Shown here: in pieces, positions 38,668 through 47,888 of the stretch
How the letters are laid out: each line of letters starts with the position of its first letter
Position numbering within the stretch: position 1 is the stretch's first letter
Virus record (IMG/VR): IMGVR_UViG_3300017963_000020
Coordinates: 24,134 to 88,133 of that record
Length of the DNA stretch: 64,000 bases
DNA from: a virus
Reading direction: 5' to 3' (one strand)
The notes under the pieces: model-generated
The model's input: only the letters and a program-made list of their open reading frames with translations
What the model was told of the DNA's origin: nothing
Databases searched by the model: none
Translations under genes and position numbers: made by a program

Positions 38668-40908
38668 TTACCAAGTCGGAGCAGACGATTCGAAGTCAGT
38701 CCATTCTTCGTATCCGTGAATGTCAATGTAGGCATTGTGATCGGTTCCCGATGCGACATGCCGATAGCCGATTTCCTGGACATTGTTCAAATCGACCCAT
38801 CCAACCGAGTTATCCCAGAACAATGGTCCTGGAGATACTGCGAACGACGACGCTCTGAGTTTCCATTCCAGACCGAAACCTTCTGGTGGAGGCGGAGGCC
38901 AATTCGCAGGTTCATGGAGTCCTGGAATACCGAGTGAAGGAGCTGCCGGATTCGGTGGACGCAGAAGGAAGTCTTGCGTTCCGTTTCTGCCCTCAACCCA
39001 GCATTCTACATTGATTCGCATCGCTGTCGGAGGAACGCGAACCGAAATGAGCGCATCCTGCCATCCTGAGTCTCCGAACGTTCCATGACCGAATGCACGA
39101 TGGCCGATTTCATATTCGACATGATTGCCGATCTTCCTGATCTGAATCAGTTCCCATCCCGTGTCGGAAAGGTTCCGCACAGCTGCGATGAATTTCCAGT
39201 ATCTCCAGCCATTCCCAGGGAAATCGTATACCGAAGAATCCAAGAGTGGACCGACCGTCCATGGAGGCCTTGCCCAAGTCGAATAGACCAGAGCACGTTC
39301 TCCGCTTGCCTTGCCGATCAGATATACGAAATACCATGCGAATTGAGGACCGAGGCCGTGATTCGGATCGTTGTCTCGCCTTCCCGGTCCTGGCGAAAGG
39401 TTCGGGAAATTCACGTCGAGTGGATAGGCGAGTGCAGTGACGAAGTCCAATCCATAGTCAGTATATGGACCGCTCCTCGCTCCTGTCTGGTAATCTCCTG
39501 CGAACATCCCACGGAATTGATGCAGACGATATGTTTGATATGGATCGGCATTCACAGGGTAGAAAACCATGGAAGGCTCGGCAGCTAGCTTCGGCAAGGC
39601 GGGAGAGATTGCCGACGCCTTGAGTGTACCATCTTCGTTGAGCGAAACATCCAGCCTATCATCCAGCTCGCCTGTCGGGAATGCTCCACGGGCATTCAGC
39701 AGCTCAGTCTCGACAGCCGAAAGGTCCGTATTCAATGTCTCCATATCTCGTGTCGGAGCTGTCGTCCAAGAGGCTGTTCCTTTCGCCTCTTTGATCTCGG
39801 TCCTGACCTGATTCAGGTCGTCCTCCAGATCGCTGGGAACGCCGACGAAGTTATCATCGTAGACAGCCGACTCGCTGATCTTGCTCTGGGCGATATCGGC
39901 CAAGGCATTGACCATGATATCCACGATGATGCCGTCTTGCAGAACTCCGCTTTCCTTCAACGACACGTCCAGCCTCGCATCCAGATTCGGCGCGGAACCG
40001 CGAGCTGCGATGATTTCCGCCCTGAGAGCTGCGAGCGAAATGATGTCCCTTGCTACGTCGTCGCTGATTTCAGCTGCCGTGATGGTATTGTTTGCATCCC
40101 GAGTCAGGGTTGCGAGCTTGACGTAATAATGGATATTCGAGTCGGCATCCGTGAATGGACTCGTTGGAACCGTCGTGCTGTTTTCCCTGACCCTGACGAT
40201 ATGCCTGAGCCTCATGACGACTGCGGATTCGAACGATGATCCGCCCGAAAGCGGATGCAGAAGGTTGGAATCCTCGCTTGAATCCACTTCGTCAAGGTAA
40301 ATATCCAAGTAGACGATGTCCGTTCTTGGAGCCGAAGGCGTTGACGGGTCTACCCTGAAGAAATCCTTGGCTTGAGCGACCGTCGTCATATCGCCCGAAC
40401 CGATCACGATCGTGGTCTGTGTATTCGAAACGATGGGGAACCCTGTCCCTACGTTCGTATTCGGGTAGAGCGTCCTTCCGGCCAGCTCGTTCACGTTCCA
40501 ATTCCCAGCCGAGTAGGAAAGAACGGTCGCTGTCAATCCGGTTGAACGGTCGTGGATGTACTGTGCATCGCTTCCATTCGTGTCCCATTCCACGTCTGCG
40601 AACAGAAGGGCAAGATGGCCGACCAGATAGAGACGGCCAGAACCATCCGCCGTTCCATCGCCTCCCTTGAGCGTGAAATTGTTCACGTTATTTGAAAGCG
40701 ATTCTTGAACCTTGAAACCGTTATCCGGGGATCCGGCGATTCCCCAGAATTGAAGGTTCCTGCGGATCTGTTCGTAGAGCGACTTGATCGCCGCATTGAT
40801 ATCCGCATCAACGAGAGGCTTGTTCGGCCCCTGCTGAAAGATGCGGAGTTTGTACTCCTTCTGCTCGTTGAACATATCCCGCGAGATGTTCGCTGTGCTG
40901 GCTCCCAT
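38668..40908 (-). CDS. tail fibre / receptor-binding-like protein
   Basis: 746 residues. The N-terminal about 60 residues (RIFQQGPNKPLVDADINAAI) resemble baseplate-attachment segments, the middle has repeated coiled-coil-like stretches with ILAARGSAPN-type and LLNARGAFPT-type modules, and the C-terminus is strand-rich with many aromatic residues. It ends the tail module after baseplate tail protein I, the usual place for fibre genes. The host receptor is unknown. Confidence 0.65.
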   Translation of the reverse strand: MGASTANISRDMFNEQKEYKLRIFQQGPNKPLVDADINAAIKSLYEQIRRNLQFWGIAGSPDNGFKVQESLSNNVNNFTLKGGDGTADGSGRLYLVGHLALLFADVEWDTNGSDAQYIHDRSTGLTATVLSYSAGNWNVNELAGRTLYPNTNVGTGFPIVSNTQTTIVIGSGDMTTVAQAKDFFRVDPSTPSAPRTDIVYLDIYLDEVDSSEDSNLLHPLSGGSSFESAVVMRLRHIVRVRENSTTVPTSPFTDADSNIHYYVKLATLTRDANNTITAAEISDDVARDIISLAALRAEIIAARGSAPNLDARLDVSLKESGVLQDGIIVDIMVNALADIAQSKISESAVYDDNFVGVPSDLEDDLNQVRTEIKEAKGTASWTTAPTRDMETLNTDLSAVETELLNARGAFPTGELDDRLDVSLNEDGTLKASAISPALPKLAAEPSMVFYPVNADPYQTYRLHQFRGMFAGDYQTGARSGPYTDYGLDFVTALAYPLDVNFPNLSPGPGRRDNDPNHGLGPQFAWYFVYLIGKASGERALVYSTWARPPWTVGPLLDSSVYDFPGNGWRYWKFIAAVRNLSDTGWELIQIRKIGNHVEYEIGHRAFGHGTFGDSGWQDALISVRVPPTAMRINVECWVEGRNGTQDFLLRPPNPAAPSLGIPGLHEPANWPPPPPEGFGLEWKLRASSFAVSPGPLFWDNSVGWVDLNNVQEIGYRHVASGTDHNAYIDIHGYEEWTDFESSAPTW

Positions 40909-40924
40909 CTTTAGTCTCCTCTTC

Positions 40925-42472
40925 TTACGGGAATTGGATTTTGAAATCCACTATGTAACGGACTCGTTCATCAATGAATCTAATAGGAAAGTTCTTAGCA
41001 GCTAGCAAGGTTCCACTATCCTTTGTCGGCCCGGAATCATTTCCAAAGATTCCAGCCTCCCTGGAATACAAAGACGTGAACGTTTCAAGGTCCATGAAGC
41101 ATCGTAAGAGGACCTTCTTTGTAGCAGTCAGCGTCGGGTTGTCTGACCCGTCAAGGAATACGATATTCCTTGGAATGGCTCTATACCTTTCCTGTACGAG
41201 CCTTGATTGACTGGCCGAAGGGGTCGGCGGTCCTGTCTCGTCCCATAATTCGATTCCACCACCGACTCCGAAATGGCCGAATGCCTGAAGCAGATTCGGA
41301 TTCGGAAGCGGGAAGTAAGGAGTAAGGAATGCCTGACCCGCCGTCGTGATGTCTGTTGGATAAGTTAAATTGAACGTCTCATGAACAAAGATATAGACAT
41401 CGTCCAAGATATTGAAGAAGTCATCGATCACATTTTCGGTCTTTACTATCTGAGACGACTTTAATTTAATGGTCGCCCCTGGAATGACATTGATTGCGAT
41501 CTTATTGAAACCGATCGTAGATGCATCGTTGATATCTGCAAAGACATAGAACCGACTGAGTGCTGTCAGCCAATCAACTTCCCCGATCAAGTCGGTAGTA
41601 TCCAAGAAACCATTCGGATATCCGTTGAGGTCTATGACCTCGTCTGGCGTGATGATCGAGACGGTATGTCCTGTGAGGATATTGTTAATGAACTGTTCCG
41701 TGACGTCCTTCCTACCCTTCTTCCTGTAAGTATCGGGCAGGTCAACGACCTCTTTTCTAGCTGCATCTACGGGCAAATCCCAATTGAATGCCCATCCATA
41801 CAGCTCTGAAATCAGGGCAAGATATTGAGGAGCGGTTCTCTTCACGTCATGGATGATACCGAGGCCGTCTCTGGTAGCGATTGCGCGAATCAAGGCCAGA
41901 GGCTCGTTGAAGAAGATGTTGAATATTTTAAGGAAGCGACGCAGCTCGCCCTGATCCGTTTGGCCGTCTTCTGCGAGCAGGATCTTTTCCTGTGCGTCCA
42001 GCTGTGTCGGCGCGAGCTGCAGCTGCCTTGATCCGAACCGTCCCTTATCAAAGACACGATAGATTTCCGGCAGCTCTCGGAAGAACTTATCCTGGAATTC
42101 GATCTTCGTATCGTGTGCAAGCTCCACGACCTCTGCAAAGACCGTGGAAAACCATGCTGAATTGTATTCCGTGAATATTTTGTAATAGAAAAACTCGGGG
42201 GCGAATTCTGGGAAGTCCGTGAAGGTTTCGATGGATGCGTCCACAGTATCCAGAAGCGTGACGCCATCGTTTGCGTCTGTAGGATATGATCCCATCTTGC
42301 GCTGAAGCTTCATCCGTGTGACGTTCGTGTAATCCGTAGGCTTGTCCCAGGACAATATGATCTGAGGTCCTTCAACGCCTCTTCGCGATTGCAGATTGGA
42401 AGCTGTTCGATCTGCAAGCGGGATCGATCCATAAAAGCTTGTTCCGTATCTGAATGTTCCGTATCTGGGCAC
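40925..42472 (-). CDS. baseplate tail protein I-like
   Basis: 515 residues. The N-terminal about 100 residues are a beta domain; the region from about 125 on (FFRELPEIYRVFD ... LRRFLKIFNIF) and the later YLALISELYGWAFNWD and YRKKGRKDVTEQFI stretches match P2-I-like tail proteins that connect baseplate wedges and fibres. The ATG overlaps the baseplate J stop. Good synteny support. Confidence 0.8.
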   Translation of the reverse strand: MPRYGTFRYGTSFYGSIPLADRTASNLQSRRGVEGPQIILSWDKPTDYTNVTRMKLQRKMGSYPTDANDGVTLLDTVDASIETFTDFPEFAPEFFYYKIFTEYNSAWFSTVFAEVVELAHDTKIEFQDKFFRELPEIYRVFDKGRFGSRQLQLAPTQLDAQEKILLAEDGQTDQGELRRFLKIFNIFFNEPLALIRAIATRDGLGIIHDVKRTAPQYLALISELYGWAFNWDLPVDAARKEVVDLPDTYRKKGRKDVTEQFINNILTGHTVSIITPDEVIDLNGYPNGFLDTTDLIGEVDWLTALSRFYVFADINDASTIGFNKIAINVIPGATIKLKSSQIVKTENVIDDFFNILDDVYIFVHETFNLTYPTDITTAGQAFLTPYFPLPNPNLLQAFGHFGVGGGIELWDETGPPTPSASQSRLVQERYRAIPRNIVFLDGSDNPTLTATKKVLLRCFMDLETFTSLYSREAGIFGNDSGPTKDSGTLLAAKNFPIRFIDERVRYIVDFKIQFP

Positions 42473-44382
42473 TATCCGCCTCCCGAATAGTTCAGCTCAT
42501 TCTTTTCAAGGACAGCGATCTCGTTATCCAAGACATCCACGTTCCCCCTGTAATCCGCAGTCCTGAAGGTTGCATTGTCTTGAGCTGCCATCGGCGTCGT
42601 TCCAGATGCGATGGTGAAATTGACCTCGCCATTGTCGCTTGAGTATGACGAGTCCAGAACCCCTGTCGCCGATTGCAAGCCAGACACAGAACCGCGAACG
42701 TTGAACGTGTTCGGGGTTAAGAATGTCACAGTCCAGTTCTGCTTCACGATTGCAGGTCCTACGGTGACATCGCCAAAGACGGCATCGCCAGTCCACCGAA
42801 CCAGAGTGACATCCGTTCCTTTGATATACAAAGTTAGTTTCGTGATGTCTACATAGTCAACGCCTTCCACTTCATCGATCACCCTTGCGATGTCCGACTC
42901 ACGAATTGCCTTGCCGAATTCCAGGTTATTCACGGCAAAGAAATCGGCGAGAGCAGCTTCTACAGCTGCCTTGACTATGTTCTGGATATAGTTCGAATAG
43001 ACGTGAATCGTTCCACCGAGTGCGATCCGTGCAAAGCCAGGATCAAACACTTCCGGAACGACACGAATGCTTCCCTTGCTCAACAGCTCTGCCTTGACAG
43101 CTGCCTTGAGCGTGGAAGATGGAGCTCCCCCTCCAGTCGGCACGATGTAGACTGCGACGTTATATGCTACTCCAGGAGCTGTGACGCGAACGGCATTCGC
43201 GTTTCCTACTCCAGACACAGATTTCGCCCCTGCGATATAATCGGCTTTTGAAATATACCGATCGTTCGTACGGAGGATTTCAGGACCGCGAATCTTGGCT
43301 TCCAGCAAGTCCATCCTATCCGATCCACCCGAGGCAGCTGCAGGGTTCGTCACGGTGACGTTGATAGGTGCTCCACCGACCAGGATCTGCGAATTGACTT
43401 GTGTGATTACGTTCGCTCCGACGTTTCCGTATGCTCCTCCGCCTTCTCTTCCACGCAGATTCATGGTCGCGCCTGAAACAGGAATCTTGCCCTGAGCACC
43501 ATCGCCGAGCGTGAGTAGGACTGTGTCATCCCATTTTCTTTTCCAAATGAAATGCTCGTCGGTCGGTCCAGAGTCGTAGAATGTTTCCTCGGCTGTCCAG
43601 ACGGTGTCGCCTGAGCCTTCATTGATTACCATCTCGATCGTATTGTCGATCAGCCTCTTGGAAGCGGAACGCCTTTGCTGGAACTTTGTCCCATCCGAAT
43701 TCAAGAAGGCTTCCGTGACGGTCTTGCCTTCGATCGCGTCCACGGTTCCTGTCAAGGCCGAAACGTATCCAGCTTGAGCAACGGTATATCCTACGGGGAC
43801 ATTCGAGTCCAACCGAATCTGCGTTGAAGTCGGTTTTGCAATAATGGTTCGCTGAATTGGAGACGTATCGTTATCGCCGATCTCCACGAGCTGGCCGACC
43901 TCATACCCTGCCGAATTCACGGACAGGATATCCGAGCCATCGCTATCGGACAGAAGTAGCTCATAATCCAGGGTCAGCGATTGTGCTGTCTCGAAGAACA
44001 CAGGAGACGAAGAGGACTGCGTCTGACACTGAGTTCCAGCTGGTATGACGACGTCCTGGCCGAGTGTAGCATTGATGGAAAACTTGAGGACAGCTGTTGC
44101 AGGGTTAGCAGCTGGGATATTCCAGAAGAAAAATATCTTCTGGAGACTTTCCCGCTTGACGCATCCTACTCGGTCATCACCGACGAAGGCTTCCATAGCA
44201 GCTTTGTCAGCGTAGAAATGAAGGACCGACAGAGCTGCGACGATCTCGTCCATGAGAGCCATGCCGAGGTCGTTCTGGTTATCGTCGGTCCACTCAGGGG
44301 TGATGAGCGGTTTCCGCCGAACCATTTCTTCCTTGATGCCTTCTTCGTCTCGGCTTGTATGGTCAATGGGATAGGTTGTCAT
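42472..44382 (-). CDS. baseplate J-like protein
   Basis: 636 residues, a baseplate wedge component. The central region (NDRYISKADYIAGAKSVSGV, then ARVTAPGVAYNVAVYIVPTG-type) and the C-terminal about 110-residue domain fit the Baseplate_J family. The neighbours gp25-like and tail protein I are the classical partners. The extra C-terminal beta domain may serve fibre attachment. Confidence 0.88.
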   Translation of the reverse strand: MTTYPIDHTSRDEEGIKEEMVRRKPLITPEWTDDNQNDLGMALMDEIVAALSVLHFYADKAAMEAFVGDDRVGCVKRESLQKIFFFWNIPAANPATAVLKFSINATLGQDVVIPAGTQCQTQSSSSPVFFETAQSLTLDYELLLSDSDGSDILSVNSAGYEVGQLVEIGDNDTSPIQRTIIAKPTSTQIRLDSNVPVGYTVAQAGYVSALTGTVDAIEGKTVTEAFLNSDGTKFQQRRSASKRLIDNTIEMVINEGSGDTVWTAEETFYDSGPTDEHFIWKRKWDDTVLLTLGDGAQGKIPVSGATMNLRGREGGGAYGNVGANVITQVNSQILVGGAPINVTVTNPAAASGGSDRMDLLEAKIRGPEILRTNDRYISKADYIAGAKSVSGVGNANAVRVTAPGVAYNVAVYIVPTGGGAPSSTLKAAVKAELLSKGSIRVVPEVFDPGFARIALGGTIHVYSNYIQNIVKAAVEAALADFFAVNNLEFGKAIRESDIARVIDEVEGVDYVDITKLTLYIKGTDVTLVRWTGDAVFGDVTVGPAIVKQNWTVTFLTPNTFNVRGSVSGLQSATGVLDSSYSSDNGEVNFTIASGTTPMAAQDNATFRTADYRGNVDVLDNEIAVLEKNELNYSGGG

Positions 44383-44394
44383 TTATCCGCTCCT

Positions 44395-44838
44395 CTAATT
44401 TATCGTGACCCGAACCTCGGTCAAAGAAGGCCGACCCTGATCGTTTCTATAGAATGGAAATACAAGATTGGCCGTCTTGGACGTGTCAAGGAACTGGACA
44501 TCCAGGTTGACATGGAGTTCGCTCTTGTCTTCGTTCACCCTTGTCCATACGTTCAGCGTGTCTACCCTTGGCTCCTGGTCCATCGCATCACGTACGAACT
44601 GAACTGCAAGACCCGGACTCCGGGTTAATTCCTCAAAGGGCAATTCGAAAAGACGACTCCCGAAGTTCCGGTCGTATCGCCTCGAACGTTTCTGCACGAG
44701 CATGATCTGCTGGATTCCCTCTATGACGTGCTGTTCATAGCGAGACTGCTCCGGACCGTCATGCGACAGGGAATCCCCGCCGATGCGGAAAGGAAATTTG
44801 AATCCCCGCCCGAGGGTTTCACGATTCAGTTGAGCCAT
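44395..44838 (-). CDS. gp25-like baseplate wedge protein
   Basis: 147 residues. RFEQHVIEGI-like and RSRRYDRNFGSRLFELPFE motifs and the length match the T4 gp25/P2 W family, a core wedge subunit that interacts with the sheath. The ATG at 44838 is preferred over a GTG twelve bases upstream. It overlaps the upstream coiled-coil gene. Confidence 0.85.
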   Translation of the reverse strand: MAQLNRETLGRGFKFPFRIGGDSLSHDGPEQSRYEQHVIEGIQQIMLVQKRSRRYDRNFGSRLFELPFEELTRSPGLAVQFVRDAMDQEPRVDTLNVWTRVNEDKSELHVNLDVQFLDTSKTANLVFPFYRNDQGRPSLTEVRVTIN

Positions 44839-45238
44839 CTTCAAGGACACCTAACACGAGTTCCAGGAACGGAGACCGTTTCCCGATACGGTCCCTGATC
44901 TTGACGAGGTCGGAAACCTTGTCCTCGACCTTCTTACATTCGACCTTGTCAAGCATCTCCAACAGCTCATCCCGCCATCCTTCGAGGACAGAGATGGTGT
45001 CACCGGAGAGGTTTATCTCCTTTGCGATTGAAATCGCTTCCATGACACCAGACAGCTTGTCCTTCAGAGCAGCTTCCCTGCTCCTTGTGTGATTCAGCCG
45101 TTTCTTTTGCTTGCGAATCCGATCGGTTAATTGTTTGAGAAGCTTTGGGGACGACTCCGAATTCATGTCTCTGAAAATCCGGAGGAACTTCTCCTTTTGA
45201 TTCTTGCCGTCCCCATTCAGAAAGTCCATCAGTTCCAT
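44819..45238 (-). CDS. coiled-coil protein in baseplate cluster
   Basis: 139 residues, almost entirely helical with Arg/Lys/Glu heptads (about 35-75), probable coiled coil. No family is recognised. It sits between the spike and gp25-like genes and overlaps the latter, so a baseplate assembly or chaperone role is likely by position. Confidence 0.55.
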   Translation of the reverse strand: MELMDFLNGDGKNQKEKFLRIFRDMNSESSPKLLKQLTDRIRKQKKRLNHTRSREAALKDKLSGVMEAISIAKEINLSGDTISVLEGWRDELLEMLDKVECKKVEDKVSDLVKIRDRIGKRSPFLELVLGVLEDGSTES

Positions 45239-45239
45239 G

Positions 45240-45791
45240 CTACTCGCCTTTCACTTTCTGCGTCGCATCCGTCGCGGGGAGGAAATTGTTTGGCGGAAGT
45301 GGAGGTCCGGTTGGACTTCCTACTGCCGTCACGGTATGTTGATGAGCGTTATATTTTATATTCCCGAAGCTCGACTTAATCAAGCCTTCAACAGCTGTCT
45401 TTCCAAGCTTGATCGATGCAGAATCAATAATGAATTGAAGAGCCTTGACTTCCCAATTTCCAGTCGCCTCGGCTAATAGCTGGCCGAGTATTTTCAAAAT
45501 GAAATCTGTCTTGAGCTGCTGACCTTGTGGAGCCTCGGACGTTCCCCCTGGAGCTCCATAAAAGATACCAGTCCAGATCGGTGTATTCGGGTCTCCTGCC
45601 TCAAACTCAAGCCATATCTTTTCGCCAGTATTCGGAGACCATAATCCTGGGAATGGATAGCAAGGCCTCGCCCAATTCGTAGGGAACTCAACGAATCCAA
45701 CGGCAGGACAGAACGCCTTGACACGACCGATTCCTTTCGGATCATTATTGTCAAAGACAGTTCCACTATATTTTCCAAAGTATCGTTTCAT
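45240..45791 (-). CDS. baseplate spike protein (gpV/gp5-like)
   Basis: 183 residues. The N-terminal OB-fold pattern (GKYSGTVFDNNDPKGIGRV, with the later GEKIWLEFEAGDP) is typical of gp5/gpV/VgrG spikes. After this come repeats and a His-containing stretch (YNAHQHT), which may bind metal at the spike tip. No lysozyme domain is seen. Follows the hub gene. Confidence 0.85.
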   Translation of the reverse strand: MKRYFGKYSGTVFDNNDPKGIGRVKAFCPAVGFVEFPTNWARPCYPFPGLWSPNTGEKIWLEFEAGDPNTPIWTGIFYGAPGGTSEAPQGQQLKTDFILKILGQLLAEATGNWEVKALQFIIDSASIKLGKTAVEGLIKSSFGNIKYNAHQHTVTAVGSPTGPPLPPNNFLPATDATQKVKGE

Positions 45792-45792
45792 C

Positions 45793-46941
45793 CTATGCCT
45801 CTATGATCGTAGGCTGGACTTCTTGTCCAGGATTAGCAGGTGACGTAGACTCTGCCCCTGTCTCTTGCGGAGTGAGCCTTCTCTGCTGTCCTACCCTTGC
45901 CCTGACAGCAAAGAACGAAGACATGAATCCCTCTGCTTCGGTTCTACGATGGCTTACAGAGCGAATGTAATACTGCCCTGATAGATGGCCGACTTCATCA
46001 ATGGTCACGACCTGCCTTGCTTTTATTCCAGGATTCCCATGAGCAGTTCCGTATCCACCGATCAAGTACGAATCCCTCTGTTGCAACCTATTCGCAAGAC
46101 CCTGATGAGTAGACAGATCGAACGTCGTGTCTATCGGGTCAATGTATTTCGTAGGACGCTGAAGGATAATACTCGACACTCCCTTTGAGGTCGGATTCTT
46201 CCTTTGGTCTTGTAGATCAACGGCATCTGGGACGTTCGCTGACCTTGCTGTCAAGACCGTTCCAAGATCCTTGTCCAGAAATGTAGAAATGAAATTCCCA
46301 GCAGAATCAATCAGTGTTTTCGTAGGCCAGAAGTCTACGAGCTGGTTCTCACCATCCCCATAAGTAAGAATCAAGTTCGTGTCCTGGTATCTTATCGGAT
46401 GGAAATGAAGGACCTTGTTTTCCGTATAGAGCAGATATCCATTCCGCTTCGCAAGACGACAAAGGAATTTGATATCGGTTTCATTTAGCTGTACTTCCTG
46501 CTCACGCCTTTCCTGCGTCGCCTCCACGTCAGTCGTCAGGCCATATTCAGCGGCGACCTGCGAAACGATTTCAGAATCGGTTGAATTGCGGAACGTCCTT
46601 CTACGTTCGCCCCTTTCTTTCAACAGGATCGTATCATCAAAACCGATCAGGCGAATCGTCGGCGCATCACGCTCCGGGAAACCCCATTGAGGCTTCTGCA
46701 GTATGTATGATCCTGCGAGCGTGAGGTTGATGCCCCTACCAATCCAGACATCCATCCTTGCACGATTGCGGAATATATTTGCATCCGTGAATATCTTTTG
46801 CCTATTCCATATATCAACGATCGCCATATCGCTTTTGAATTCGTCCTGCATCACTTCTACAGCAAATATGGAATCCGGAAGGCCGAGCTGCTCCAGCTCC
46901 TGCCCATCAATGTAGACCTTTGCTTGGAAATGTTCCTGCAT
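45793..46941 (-). CDS. tail hub protein (gpD / gp27-like)
   Basis: 382 residues in the late-control-D/gp27 family: VEVMQDEFKSDMAIVDIWN near the N-terminus, GYLLYTENKVLHFHP in the middle and a strand-rich second half. It forms the tail hub between tube and spike. ATG overlaps the preceding stop. Confidence 0.85.
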   Translation of the reverse strand: MQEHFQAKVYIDGQELEQLGLPDSIFAVEVMQDEFKSDMAIVDIWNRQKIFTDANIFRNRARMDVWIGRGINLTLAGSYILQKPQWGFPERDAPTIRLIGFDDTILLKERGERRRTFRNSTDSEIVSQVAAEYGLTTDVEATQERREQEVQLNETDIKFLCRLAKRNGYLLYTENKVLHFHPIRYQDTNLILTYGDGENQLVDFWPTKTLIDSAGNFISTFLDKDLGTVLTARSANVPDAVDLQDQRKNPTSKGVSSIILQRPTKYIDPIDTTFDLSTHQGLANRLQQRDSYLIGGYGTAHGNPGIKARQVVTIDEVGHLSGQYYIRSVSHRRTEAEGFMSSFFAVRARVGQQRRLTPQETGAESTSPANPGQEVQPTIIEA

Positions 46942-47261
46942 TAAACCGCTCTGAAGTCTGTAAGGCTCGGCATCAGAATGACCCTGCCTTGGTCCATTTC
47001 ATCGTCCGGATAAAACATCTTGTTCAGGTCTGCGAACAGAAACCATTTGACCGAAGAGCCTGAATGGATGAACGCCACGAGATCAGGCAGGTCACCGACT
47101 TCGATCTGGTAGACCTGAATCGCTTCCCTCATATCCTTTTCGGTATAGACACGTCGGTCATGCAAGAATGTAATCGTCCTGCCGTTTATGGTAAGACGAC
47201 TCGCGGTGATCTTTTCACCGTTCTCGCCGAGTGCATACCGTGAACCTTCAAAGATCGCCAT
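46941..47261 (-). CDS. small tail protein (LysM/gpX-like)
   Basis: 106 residues; YQIEVGDLPDLVAFIHSGSS and the WFLFADLN part look like a short LysM-like baseplate domain. It ends on the hub gene start. Role by position: hub-tube adaptor. Confidence 0.6.
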   Translation of the reverse strand: MAIFEGSRYALGENGEKITASRLTINGRTITFLHDRRVYTEKDMREAIQVYQIEVGDLPDLVAFIHSGSSVKWFLFADLNKMFYPDDEMDQGRVILMPSLTDFRAV

Positions 47262-47881
47262 TAAATGTTCCTCCGACCTGATCCGCCCTTCCGCTTTCTG
47301 CGCTGAAAGACTTTCCTGAAGGTGATCTGCACTCTGGCTCGTTGAGCTTGCCAGACACTATTGAAGAGTTCGATTTTATAAGCTAGTTTCACGATTACGA
47401 CGCGGTCTGTGTTCAATGCCCTTTCCAGCATCAAGACCGTCGGGGCATTGACGAATGAACTTGATTCTTCGTCATAATGTATGCTCGATTTTGATTTGGA
47501 TTCCAGCCACGACAATTTCCATTCCGTTGTCTGTTTGAATTGTGTTTTCGGCGTATGCGAACCGAAGTCGGTGAACAGAAATTCAAGTGTGAAATCTTCG
47601 TTCTTCCTGCTCTTGAATTCCAGAGCATCCTGTCCACCGATGATGGTCTTGTCGTTATACTCTACCTTCGCTTCAAAAGGCCAGATCGTCGGGTTGTAAT
47701 CTACTTCAATATAATCCTCCAGGTTATCATTGTCCCGAAGGATCATCTTAGTTTGAATCCTGGATGGCTGGGAATCTCTTCCCTCCCTGTTCCCTGCGAT
47801 TCCACGCCTTCTGTCATCGCCCTTCTGGACGATAGCAGAACGGACCTCGCCGAAATACTTTGCAGAGTCGCCGTTACTCAT
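47261..47881 (-). CDS. tube-initiator-like protein (CIS tube N-domain candidate)
   Basis: 206 residues. The region from about 45 to 115 (YNPTIWPFEAKVEY, then FTLEFLFTDFG) follows the pattern of the N-terminal domain of contractile-injection-system tube/LysM proteins that start the tube on the baseplate. C-terminus basic. Located between tape measure and hub, as expected. Confidence 0.6.
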   Translation of the reverse strand: MSNGDSAKYFGEVRSAIVQKGDDRRRGIAGNREGRDSQPSRIQTKMILRDNDNLEDYIEVDYNPTIWPFEAKVEYNDKTIIGGQDALEFKSRKNEDFTLEFLFTDFGSHTPKTQFKQTTEWKLSWLESKSKSSIHYDEESSSFVNAPTVLMLERALNTDRVVIVKLAYKIELFNSVWQAQRARVQITFRKVFQRRKRKGGSGRRNI

Positions 47882-47888
47882 TGCTCAC